This document shows, piece by piece, positions 1-5,442 of a stretch of DNA of 5,442 bases (position 1 is the stretch's first letter; each line of letters opens with the position of its first letter). This DNA is from Candidatus Gastranaerophilales bacterium. GTDB lineage: Bacteria > Cyanobacteriota > Vampirovibrionia > Gastranaerophilales > Gastranaerophilaceae. The stretch lies in the NCBI GenBank assembly GCA_944326625.1, contig CALVER010000110.1, positions 1 to 5,442 of the forward strand, in the 5' to 3' direction. A model generated the notes under the pieces. The model was given only the letters and a program-made list of their open reading frames with translations, had not been told where the DNA came from and made no database searches. The position numbers and the translations under genes are program-made.

Positions 1-1223
1 TGCCCTTCCGTGAGAAAAATCATCGTTCCGTCGCCTTTTTCCTTATCTTCGCCTTTGTGATATTTGCAGTCGTTGAGGCAGGGAATGCGGATAGCAGTTT
101 TTTTACTCAGTTCTTTCGCTTCTTTACGGACCGCATTCAGCTCTTTGCGCAGATTTTCGTTGCTGACGATTTTCGCCTGAATTTTTTTGGCGGTTCCGTC
201 GTTTTTATGGAGAAAGTCGATGACAGCGGCCTTCACCTCCTGAACAATCCACGCCTTGATGTTTGTGTTTCCCAATTTGTTTTTGGTCTGACTTTCAAAA
301 ACGGGATCTTTGATTTTGATTGAAACCGCGCCGACCATTCCTTCGCGGACGTCGACTCCGGAATAAGCCTTCTTGTAAAATTCATTGAGCCCTTTGAGAA
401 GCCCCTCTTTGAATGCGCTTTCGTGCGTGCCGCCGTCGGATGTGTACTGTCCGTTGACAAACGAGTAAAACGTTTCGCCGTAATTCAGCGTGTGAGTGAA
501 GGCGAATTCGATTTTTTCCCCGCGGTAATAAAGCGGATCGTACATCTCTTTTTCGCCCAAATCATCTTTCAGCAGATCAAGCAGACCGTTTTTGGAGACG
601 TACTTTACGCCGTTGTAATCGAGTTCCAGTCCGGCATTGAGGTAAGTGTAGTTTTTGATGCGTTTTTCGATAAAACCGTCGTCGAATTCATATTCGCCGA
701 AAATTTCTTCATCCGGTTCGAACTCGATGTAAGTGCCGTCCGGCTCGTCCGTTTTTTTGATCTGCCGTTCGTTTAAAAGCTTTCCTTTAGAAAAGACCGC
801 CTCCGCTGCTTTGCCGCCGCGAACAGCCACAACACGAAAATGCGACGACAGCGCATTGACCGCCTTTGTTCCGACGCCGTTTAATCCGACCGAAAACTGA
901 AAAACATCATCATTATATTTAGCCCCGGTGTTAATAACCGAAACGCATTCCACCACCTTGCCGAGCGGAATCCCGCGGCCGAAATCACGCACTTTTATTC
1001 GCTTGCCGTCGCGGCTGATGAGAATTCGCCGGCCTTGCCCCATGATAAATTCATCAACGCTGTTATCGATAATCTCTTTCAATAAAACGTAAATTCCATC
1101 GTCGGGATCTTTGCCGTTCCCCAAACGGCCGATGTACATCCCCGAACGCAAACGGATGTGTTCCAAAGAACTCAAAGTTTTGATTTTGCTCTCGTCATAG
1201 ACGGGTTGCTTTTTTTCTGCCAT
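1..1223 (-). CDS. parE: DNA topoisomerase IV subunit B (ParE-type), N-terminal part, cut by window edge
   Basis: This is the ATPase subunit of a type IIA topoisomerase, which would pair with a ParC/GyrA-type cleavage subunit to decatenate or relax DNA in the cytoplasm. The visible 407 residues carry the full GHKL ATPase signature: the N-box KEIIDNS with catalytic Glu50 and Asn54, DFGRGIP at 80-86, GLNGVGTKAVNALS at 113-126, GGTH at 264-267, and the QTK loop with Lys314 in a typical transducer context (REG, then FESQTKNKLGN). The end reaches the TOPRIM start, FLTEG, with Glu406. ATG at 1223 is chosen because the protein begins in family style (MAEKK, then YDESKIKTLSSLEHIR); a weak CAGG ribosome site lies 5 bases upstream. 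DDGIYVLLKE and NSVDEFIMG favour ParE over GyrB, but a second GyrB-like paralogue cannot be excluded. RSGMYIG replaces the usual RPGMYIG. Codon use is much more GC-rich than in the three upstream genes. Confidence 0.93.
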   Translation of the reverse strand, partial: MAEKKQPVYDESKIKTLSSLEHIRLRSGMYIGRLGNGKDPDDGIYVLLKEIIDNSVDEFIMGQGRRILISRDGKRIKVRDFGRGIPLGKVVECVSVINTGAKYNDDVFQFSVGLNGVGTKAVNALSSHFRVVAVRGGKAAEAVFSKGKLLNERQIKKTDEPDGTYIEFEPDEEIFGEYEFDDGFIEKRIKNYTYLNAGLELDYNGVKYVSKNGLLDLLKDDLGEKEMYDPLYYRGEKIEFAFTHTLNYGETFYSFVNGQYTSDGGTHESAFKEGLLKGLNEFYKKAYSGVDVREGMVGAVSIKIKDPVFESQTKNKLGNTNIKAWIVQEVKAAVIDFLHKNDGTAKKIQAKIVSNENLRKELNAVRKEAKELSKKTAIRIPCLNDCKYHKGEDKEKGDGTMIFLTEG

Positions 1224-1274
1224 AGCGACCTGCTTGAATCAAATTACGAGGAAAACGAATCCCAGTTCGGTAAA

Positions 1275-1303
1275 ATGATACCACATCGACCGATTTTTGA
1301 CAA
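1275..1303 (-). promoter_or_regulatory. Probable sigma70-type promoter of the topoisomerase gene
   Basis: On the minus strand TTGTCA (1303-1298) is followed by exactly 17 bases and then TATCAT (1280-1275). Each box differs from consensus at one position. A start near 1268 would leave a leader of about 45 bases before the ATG at 1223. This implies the topoisomerase gene is expressed independently of the cassette upstream. Confidence 0.7.
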
Positions 1304-1320
1304 GGAAATATTTCGGGCTT

Positions 1321-1346
1321 CGGGGAGAGGGGGAAAAACTCCCCCG
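1321..1346 (-). repeat. GC-rich hairpin downstream of the radical SAM gene
   Basis: The arms CGGGG(A)GAG at 1321-1329 and CTCCCCCG at 1339-1346 pair over 8 base pairs with one bulged base; 1320 with 1347 adds a further pair. The loop is 9 bases. It lies 25 bases past the radical SAM stop and just upstream of the topoisomerase promoter. It could stop or slow transcription leaving the cassette, but no T-run follows on either strand, so it is not a canonical intrinsic terminator. Its minus-strand core GGGGAGTT resembles the hairpin at 5407-5438. Confidence 0.4.
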
Positions 1347-1352
1347 ACATCT

Positions 1353-1366
1353 AACGACAAGTCGTT
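1353..1366. repeat. Small inverted repeat right after the radical SAM stop
   Basis: AACGAC and GTCGTT form a perfect 6-base inverted repeat separated by two bases. It is read as a 5-bp stem with a CUUG tetraloop on the minus strand. It starts 5 bases beyond the stop codon of the radical SAM gene. With the hairpin at 1321-1346 it makes a tandem stem pair that may protect or end the cassette transcript. No function can be shown from sequence alone. Confidence 0.35.
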
Positions 1367-1370
1367 TATT

Positions 1371-3293
1371 TTATACAGTAAACACAGGGGAGGCGAAAAA
1401 ATGCGATTCTGTATCATTACGACTAATTTTATAATAAGACAACACTTCCAAAACTTTTTCATCTGTGCATTCAAAATCTTTATCTTTAAACTTATTTAAT
1501 GCAATGATAGATTTAGCTTCCTCAAGTTTTTCCGATGATAATGCAGTAAATTTTGCCCACCACTCATTTGTTAAATCACAGTCGTAATGCGTAACGACAG
1601 AATATCTATCAGCAAGACGTTTGCGAAGATCAGCATCGTAAATTCTGCGATATATAATGAAAGTTTCAGGCATCCACAAGATTTTCATAAACTCATCAAC
1701 ATCTCGCCCAAATGCTTCCTCAAAGAAATCGAGACCTCGCCCAATTTTTCCTTTGGTTGAATTGAGAACTGCCTGTACGGCACGGATAAATTTTCTGTTC
1801 CAGTGTTTACCAATATAATCTCGATTCATAAAAAAATCTTGATCATTAATTGGGTGGTATTTCATTGGAAACGAATATATATTTGCTCCTAATTCCTCGC
1901 ACAAATCTATATTCATTCTCAGACGATAGTAAAGATCTTCGGGTTTGTCCTCAAAATTATACAAAAGATAATTAGATAAATTTTTTATTCCACTACTTAC
2001 AGCCGTTCGAATAGATTTCTCGTAAATATCTTTTAATTTCCAATGGTCGAAAGCTATACGTAAAGGATAAATATTCACCTCTGACAATTTGTCCATATTG
2101 GCTTTTGTAATCAAGCGAGAATCAATACCTTGATTAAAGTCCACAATACGCTTTCTTTTTGAAGGTTTATGGGTTTTTTCATATAATGGGCGTATATATT
2201 CATCCAAACTCAATATATCTTCTTTGGACGCGGTATAATAATAAAGGCAATGAGCTTCTTCCAATTTAAGATACAGTTCTGTTTTTTCTGTATCATCTTT
2301 CAACTTTTTCATTATATCTTTGTAGATAGAAATGGCTTTACGGATATATGCACGATCATTGTAGGAATCTTGGAGATTATTGATTGTCACATCGTATTCA
2401 TTGGTAGGGATGTAAGTTGCGTCTGCACCAAAGCCACAATCTTTAATCTCATCAATGATTTGATCGTAATACTTAGATGCCAAAACATTATTATCAAGTA
2501 AAAGCAAATCTTTTCTTGCGCCGAAACGTTTATCCGTAAATTCTATTCGCTTTTTCAGATTGATATAGTCACAATATTGTGGTTCCAATTTCGGTACAGC
2601 GCAAAACTTGCACTTATTGACACAACCTCTTGTCATATATGCAAAATAAGCATTGTTTGCAGGGTAAACATAATCGATCTCTTCAAGAATAGAATAATCA
2701 AGGGGCAGTTCGTCAATAATTAGCTTATTACCAGGATCAATATCTCCCGGATGATTCAATAAACCAACAAAAGGCTTGATCCCTGTAGCTGCATACACTT
2801 CATCTTTTAAGAGAGATGACATAATACCGCCTACCATAACATCTTCCGGTTTCTTGCAAAGCTTCTTTGCAAAGTTAATGGTATCAATTGTAATGTCCCA
2901 ATAAAATGTAAATAGCGTAGTGATACCAACCTTATCAAATCTTGGCTTTGTGAAGTATTCTTTGTCTTTATATTTTTTACGATATTCTTTTACTGTATCT
3001 AAGACAAGTTCATTCTCAAAGACAGGGTCGACCTCGAGAATTGTATATTTACCGAGTTTTATAAATTCAAAAAGCGTAGGATAATAGTTCTTCCAAAATA
3101 TTTCAGGAAGAATAATGGAAAGATGATTGATAAGGTCTTCACAAATCAGCTCCACTGCCAAGAAACGCACATCGCCTTTATAAAAACGTACATCATCGCC
3201 AACCATACGATAATAGGTTGCCAGTTTCATTAGCCCCATCGGGGGGTATTTATTCTTGTAGTTGGGCTCAATGAGCAAAACTTTTCTATTCAT
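1371..3293 (-). CDS. Radical SAM protein with B12-binding-like N-terminal domain (third gene of the cassette)
   Basis: This 640-residue cytoplasmic protein carries the radical SAM cluster motif RGCVNKCKFC (Cys224, Cys228, Cys231; CX3CX2C), which binds a 4Fe-4S cluster to cleave S-adenosylmethionine. The N-terminus KVLLIEPNYKNKYPPMG and VMVGG at 152-156 match the Rossmann-like B12-binding domain common in this superfamily, but no DxHxxG cobalamin-ligand motif is present. Barrel motifs follow: LLLLDNN at 263-269 and DFNQGIDSRL at 385-394. Between them lies a helix-rich insertion (about residues 290-380), and a C-terminal extension runs from about 500. The ATG at 3293 is the natural family start and sits 6 bases past the preceding stop; no strong ribosome site is seen, so translational coupling is likely. 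The substrate is unknown. It is not QueE-like (cluster spacing and size differ) and I cannot place it in a named subfamily. Its AT-rich composition matches the other two cassette genes. Confidence 0.9.
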   Translation of the reverse strand: MNRKVLLIEPNYKNKYPPMGLMKLATYYRMVGDDVRFYKGDVRFLAVELICEDLINHLSIILPEIFWKNYYPTLFEFIKLGKYTILEVDPVFENELVLDTVKEYRKKYKDKEYFTKPRFDKVGITTLFTFYWDITIDTINFAKKLCKKPEDVMVGGIMSSLLKDEVYAATGIKPFVGLLNHPGDIDPGNKLIIDELPLDYSILEEIDYVYPANNAYFAYMTRGCVNKCKFCAVPKLEPQYCDYINLKKRIEFTDKRFGARKDLLLLDNNVLASKYYDQIIDEIKDCGFGADATYIPTNEYDVTINNLQDSYNDRAYIRKAISIYKDIMKKLKDDTEKTELYLKLEEAHCLYYYTASKEDILSLDEYIRPLYEKTHKPSKRKRIVDFNQGIDSRLITKANMDKLSEVNIYPLRIAFDHWKLKDIYEKSIRTAVSSGIKNLSNYLLYNFEDKPEDLYYRLRMNIDLCEELGANIYSFPMKYHPINDQDFFMNRDYIGKHWNRKFIRAVQAVLNSTKGKIGRGLDFFEEAFGRDVDEFMKILWMPETFIIYRRIYDADLRKRLADRYSVVTHYDCDLTNEWWAKFTALSSEKLEEAKSIIALNKFKDKDFECTDEKVLEVLSYYKISRNDTESHFFASPVFTV

Positions 3294-3299
3294 AGGGTG

Positions 3300-4853
3300 T
3301 TATCTCATCTCTTCTTTTATTTTATCGATAATCTGCTCTGCAATATCCTTTGGAGCAATATCGGTGATAATGGATAAAATTTTGCCTACTAATTTACGTT
3401 CACTTCTTGAAAGCTTAGACATACCACTTGTAACAAATGATTTTTTCTTATCGTTGTCATCAAGCGTAACGGTAGTTGTTTCAGCTTGCTTTTTCAGCTT
3501 ATCAGCCTCGTATTTCTGTGCAATGTTTTTTCTAACTATAGATAAAGGAGAAGTGCTGTCGTTGGTGTCGAATTTATCCAAACGTTTACGGGCATCTTCG
3601 GCAGTTTTCTTAGCTTTATCAATGTCAAATTGAAGTCTTTGACGCTCTTCTTCATTGACAAAACCTTGCTCTGTCTCTTTCTTCTGATATTCGGCGACTT
3701 TGCTAAGATATTCTTCTTGACGTTTATAGTCATTTTTGACGCGATTAGCCTCATAATAAAGCTTGTGCAACACATCGTAAAAATACTCTCGCAACAGATC
3801 TTCAAACAAAACACGGGTTTCGTTTTCATTAAAATAATCACGCTGGGAGTTAGGGATAAGTTTACTGCTTACAGCAAATACTTCGCCTACAAAATAATAG
3901 TTGCCTCGATTTTCTTTGAAAAGAGGCTGAAGTGCATCATCATTTCCAAGCTGGATATTAGCACTTCGGATACGCAAACCTCGCATATGATTTATAATTG
4001 GAATTTGCTTTTCAAAACGTGATAAACCTACCCACATCCAAGCAATCAAATTACCGGAAGCATCTCGGAAATCTTTGAATTCTAAACGAGAGATTTCGTC
4101 ATAATTTTTCAAAGAAGAACCGCTCTGTTCTTTCAACCTGGAGGTATACTCTTTAAAAATCTGCGAACCGTTTACAGTTATACAATATTCATCAATATGA
4201 TAGTCAATAGATTCTGTGTACCTATAGATTTCATTGCGTAAAATAAAAGTGTTTTTGTACGGAACCGGTGCAACAAAGCTAAGATATTCACAAACTTTTG
4301 TAGTGTTTAATAAATCAGTATTCTCTTTGTTAATGTCAATCAACTCAACTTCAAAGTAATGTTCTTGTTCATTTTCGGCTTCAGTTGAATATGTTATGAT
4401 TGAATCCCAAATTTCGTCCAAGGTATATTTCTTGTTCTCAACAAGCATTGCTCTCATCTTCTGTGCATCACAACTCATAATGGACTTTGTTCCTTCACCA
4501 AGATAACTTGTAGTAAATCTTAATGTTTTACAGTACGCCAAACCGCAAAGACGCCCTATACCACGAAAGCCTTTGTTTTTTCCAACTTCCTTATTACTAT
4601 TAGCAATATCACCAACATTTTCAATGAAATCACCTGCTTTAACACCGGTAGCATTATCTTTAATGCTTATGTATCGTTTCTTGCTATCCGTGTATATATC
4701 AACATATCCTTCGTCAACAGACAAAATACCCTCTCTTATTGCTATGTCGATTTGGTCGCAAGCATTTTGTATATATTCTCTGTAGATAACCTTGGAATCC
4801 GCGTACATACCTGTCGTGAGATTATCAAGGATGTTTTTTCCGACTGTCGCCAT
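3300..4853 (-). CDS. GHKL/HSP90-like ATP-binding protein with coiled-coil tail (second gene of the cassette)
   Basis: This 517-residue protein has an HSP90/MORC-type ATPase fold. The N-box REYIQNACD gives Glu26, Asn30 and Asp33; KDNATGV at 65-71 is the DxxxG ATP-binding motif; GFRGIGRL at 95-102 is the glycine-rich lid. A middle domain resembling the S5-like transducer follows, with RGLRIR at 291-296, FVGEV at 321-325 and PNSQRDYF at 334-341. Residues 355-425 are charged and probably coiled coil; a polar linker and a helical C-terminus follow. Such ATPases dimerise through the nucleotide-bound N-domain and act as clamps or conformational machines; the client here is unknown. The start at 4853 is chosen over an in-frame ATG at 4946 because AAGGAG lies 6 bases upstream and the longer form would overlap the preceding gene by 83 bases. 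It sits 10 bases after the HerA-like gene. It is too short, and lacks the domains, for true HtpG or MutL. Confidence 0.88.
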   Translation of the reverse strand: MATVGKNILDNLTTGMYADSKVIYREYIQNACDQIDIAIREGILSVDEGYVDIYTDSKKRYISIKDNATGVKAGDFIENVGDIANSNKEVGKNKGFRGIGRLCGLAYCKTLRFTTSYLGEGTKSIMSCDAQKMRAMLVENKKYTLDEIWDSIITYSTEAENEQEHYFEVELIDINKENTDLLNTTKVCEYLSFVAPVPYKNTFILRNEIYRYTESIDYHIDEYCITVNGSQIFKEYTSRLKEQSGSSLKNYDEISRLEFKDFRDASGNLIAWMWVGLSRFEKQIPIINHMRGLRIRSANIQLGNDDALQPLFKENRGNYYFVGEVFAVSSKLIPNSQRDYFNENETRVLFEDLLREYFYDVLHKLYYEANRVKNDYKRQEEYLSKVAEYQKKETEQGFVNEEERQRLQFDIDKAKKTAEDARKRLDKFDTNDSTSPLSIVRKNIAQKYEADKLKKQAETTTVTLDDNDKKKSFVTSGMSKLSRSERKLVGKILSIITDIAPKDIAEQIIDKIKEEMR

Positions 4854-4859
4854 AACTAT

Positions 4860-4865
4860 CTCCTT
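4860..4865 (-). promoter_or_regulatory. Strong ribosome binding site overlapping the HerA-like stop codon
   Basis: The minus strand reads TAAGGAG: the stop codon of the upstream gene shares bases with an AAGGAG Shine-Dalgarno, followed by 6 bases and the ATG at 4853. This fixes the start of the GHKL gene and shows that the two genes are translationally linked. Confidence 0.85.
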
Positions 4866-5442
4866 ACTTAAATTGTTTATAAATCGGTTTCGGGAATTTG
4901 ATATTAAGCAATGAACGGAAAATTGGATTTTGAATGATGTATTCACCCTGCTTTAAACGAGTCATCATAGTTTTATAAACAGACGGAATACTCTTATAAT
5001 CGCTTTTGGTGACTTCGATTGAGTTTGTACGACCATAAGCGTGAGTGGAGCAGTTACCGGTTACTCTATCGTGAATAGCACTTCTGAACTGCTCTGCGGC
5101 AAAGAGGACAACTCCGAGAGAACGTCCACGTTCTGCAACATCAAGCACTTGTCTAAGGATAGGAGAATTCTTCGGTGTTTCCTTTGAAGCATATTTGTTT
5201 AATTCATCGATAAAGATTACAATTCTTGAAGGCGGATTTACACCTTCTTCTCCGGCATACTGGCCTAACTGTAAATCATAGATTGTACGGATTGCATCGC
5301 CGAATACATATGCCTGTTTATCTTCAGAGAGCTTGGCAATATCAATAACGTGCACTTCGTTTTTCTTAATGGCTATGTCACAACAAACAGTTGATAAATA
5401 GCCATTTTTATAGGGGAGTATCAGAACTCCCCTACAAACTGT
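4864..5442 (-). CDS. HerA/FtsK-like P-loop ATPase, C-terminal part (first visible gene of the cassette; 5' end outside window)
   Basis: The frame stays open to the window edge, giving 192 visible residues. The conserved core is VHVIDIAKLSE at 30-40, the Walker B strand RIVIFIDELNKY at 73-84 (Asp79, Glu80), LDVAERGRSLGVVLF at 100-114 with candidate arginine-finger residues Arg105 and Arg107, and a sensor-like stretch DRVTGN at 125-130 followed by YGRT. The end KFPKPIY is also typical of HerA (DUF87) proteins. The family forms hexameric rings that translocate on double-stranded DNA, usually with a partner protein such as a nuclease. Walker A and the HAS-barrel are missing only because the window ends. 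A GTG at 5355 is not a credible start because it falls inside a conserved strand. The first 25 or so visible residues (GVLILPYKNGY, then TVCCDI) do not resemble the family and coincide with two inverted repeats, so this part may be an insertion or the gene may be disrupted there. Confidence 0.85.
   Translation of the reverse strand, partial: TVCRGVLILPYKNGYLSTVCCDIAIKKNEVHVIDIAKLSEDKQAYVFGDAIRTIYDLQLGQYAGEEGVNPPSRIVIFIDELNKYASKETPKNSPILRQVLDVAERGRSLGVVLFAAEQFRSAIHDRVTGNCSTHAYGRTNSIEVTKSDYKSIPSVYKTMMTRLKQGEYIIQNPIFRSLLNIKFPKPIYKQFK
5368..5406 (-). repeat. Perfect 9-bp inverted repeat with nested stem
   Basis: AATGGCTAT (5368-5376) and ATAGCCATT (5398-5406) are perfect reverse complements around 21 bases. 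Inside the loop CAAC (5381-5384) and GTTG (5390-5393) form a second short stem, giving a two-tier hairpin with a symmetric internal loop. On the plus strand a run of five T follows, terminator-like, but no plus-strand gene is seen to need it. The repeat lies within the HerA-like reading frame. Confidence 0.6.
5407..5438 (-). repeat. Strong 13-bp hairpin at the window edge
   Basis: TAGGGGAGT (5411-5419) and ACTCCCCTA (5426-5434) pair perfectly around the 6-base loop ATCAGA. In minus-strand RNA the stem extends through one G-U wobble (5435 with 5410) and three A-U pairs to 13 base pairs. It abuts the hairpin at 5368-5406 with no gap. The pair resembles a palindromic repeat element, an IS-end structure or a structured RNA. 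It is in frame with the HerA-like gene and contains no stop. Confidence 0.6.

Noticed and set aside
57..776. Plus-strand open frames opposite the topoisomerase gene, and a minus-strand one at 233-460
   Set aside because: Phe/Val-rich or Lys/Ser-rich shadow translations of a clear ParE reading frame.
1158..1499. Short open frames across the gap (plus 1158-1499, minus 1244-1474)
   Set aside because: Each overlaps a real gene end in another frame, has no motif, and runs through the promoter and hairpins.
3233..3250. Short CCCC/GGGG palindrome near the radical SAM start
   Set aside because: It simply encodes the conserved PPMG motif.
1371..3293. Radical SAM protein as a QueE or viperin homologue
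   Set aside because: QueE is far shorter with different cysteine spacing; viperins lack the B12-like domain and this size. Only the general superfamily call is supported.
3262..4022. Plus-strand open frames with membrane-like hydrophobic translations (3262-3633 and 3630-4022)
   Set aside because: They lie wholly opposite the well-supported GHKL gene, whose charged residues read as hydrophobic in antisense.
4854..4946. A 31-residue longer N-terminus for the GHKL protein (start at 4946)
   Set aside because: It would overlap the end of the HerA-like gene, has no family resemblance, and ignores the well-placed AAGGAG before the ATG at 4853.
5353..5355. GTG as the start of the HerA-like protein
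   Set aside because: It falls within the conserved strand VHVIDIA, has no ribosome site, and would drop Walker A; the frame is open to the window edge.
5371..5406. Ten-codon minus-strand open frame (MAIYQLFVVT) inside the hairpin region, possible leader peptide
   Set aside because: No ribosome site; it arises from palindromic sequence and lies within another open frame.
5368..5442. A single CRISPR-like repeat
   Set aside because: Only one copy, no spacers and no cas gene in view; a hairpin alone is not enough.

Overview
The window holds four genes, all read from the minus strand (right to left). They form two blocks of different base composition. No tRNA, rRNA, CRISPR array or recognisable transposase gene is present.

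Left block (1-1223, GC-rich; about 63% G+C in a counted 60-base sample at 961-1020): the first 407 codons of a ParE-type B subunit of a type IIA DNA topoisomerase. It is cut by the window edge just inside the TOPRIM domain. A near-consensus sigma70-type promoter (TTGTCA, 17 bases, TATCAT; 1275-1303) lies in the 147-base gap upstream. The wording of the ATPase domain (short DDGIYVLLKE / NSVDEFIMG form) is that of the ParE branch found in Bacteroidetes, Chlamydiae-Verrucomicrobia-Lentisphaerae and Spirochaetes. With the Shine-Dalgarno site seen elsewhere, I lean to a gut-type PVC (Lentisphaerae-like) or spirochaete bacterium, but this is a weak inference.

Right block (1371-5442, AT-rich; about 35% G+C in a sample at 2041-2100): a tightly packed three-gene cassette. 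In transcription order it encodes the C-terminal part of a HerA/FtsK-like P-loop ATPase (5' end outside the window), a 517-residue GHKL/HSP90-like ATPase with a coiled-coil tail, and a 640-residue radical SAM protein with a B12-binding-like N-terminal domain and an unusual insertion in its barrel. The gaps are 10 and 6 bases, and the Shine-Dalgarno of the second gene overlaps the stop of the first, so the three are almost surely one operon. I do not recognise the trio as a named system. A hexameric DNA-pumping ATPase, a conformational GHKL clamp and a radical SAM enzyme together suggest a nucleic-acid-directed function, and a defence or DNA/RNA-modification island is the leading guess. The sharp composition step against the topoisomerase gene supports acquisition by transfer.

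The right edge (5368-5442) is dominated by two adjacent strong inverted repeats. They lie in frame with the HerA-like reading frame, but their translation does not look like the family. They may be a dispersed palindromic repeat or a mobile-element end. A weaker hairpin with a similar GGGGAGTT / CTCCCC core sits just downstream of the cassette (1321-1346).
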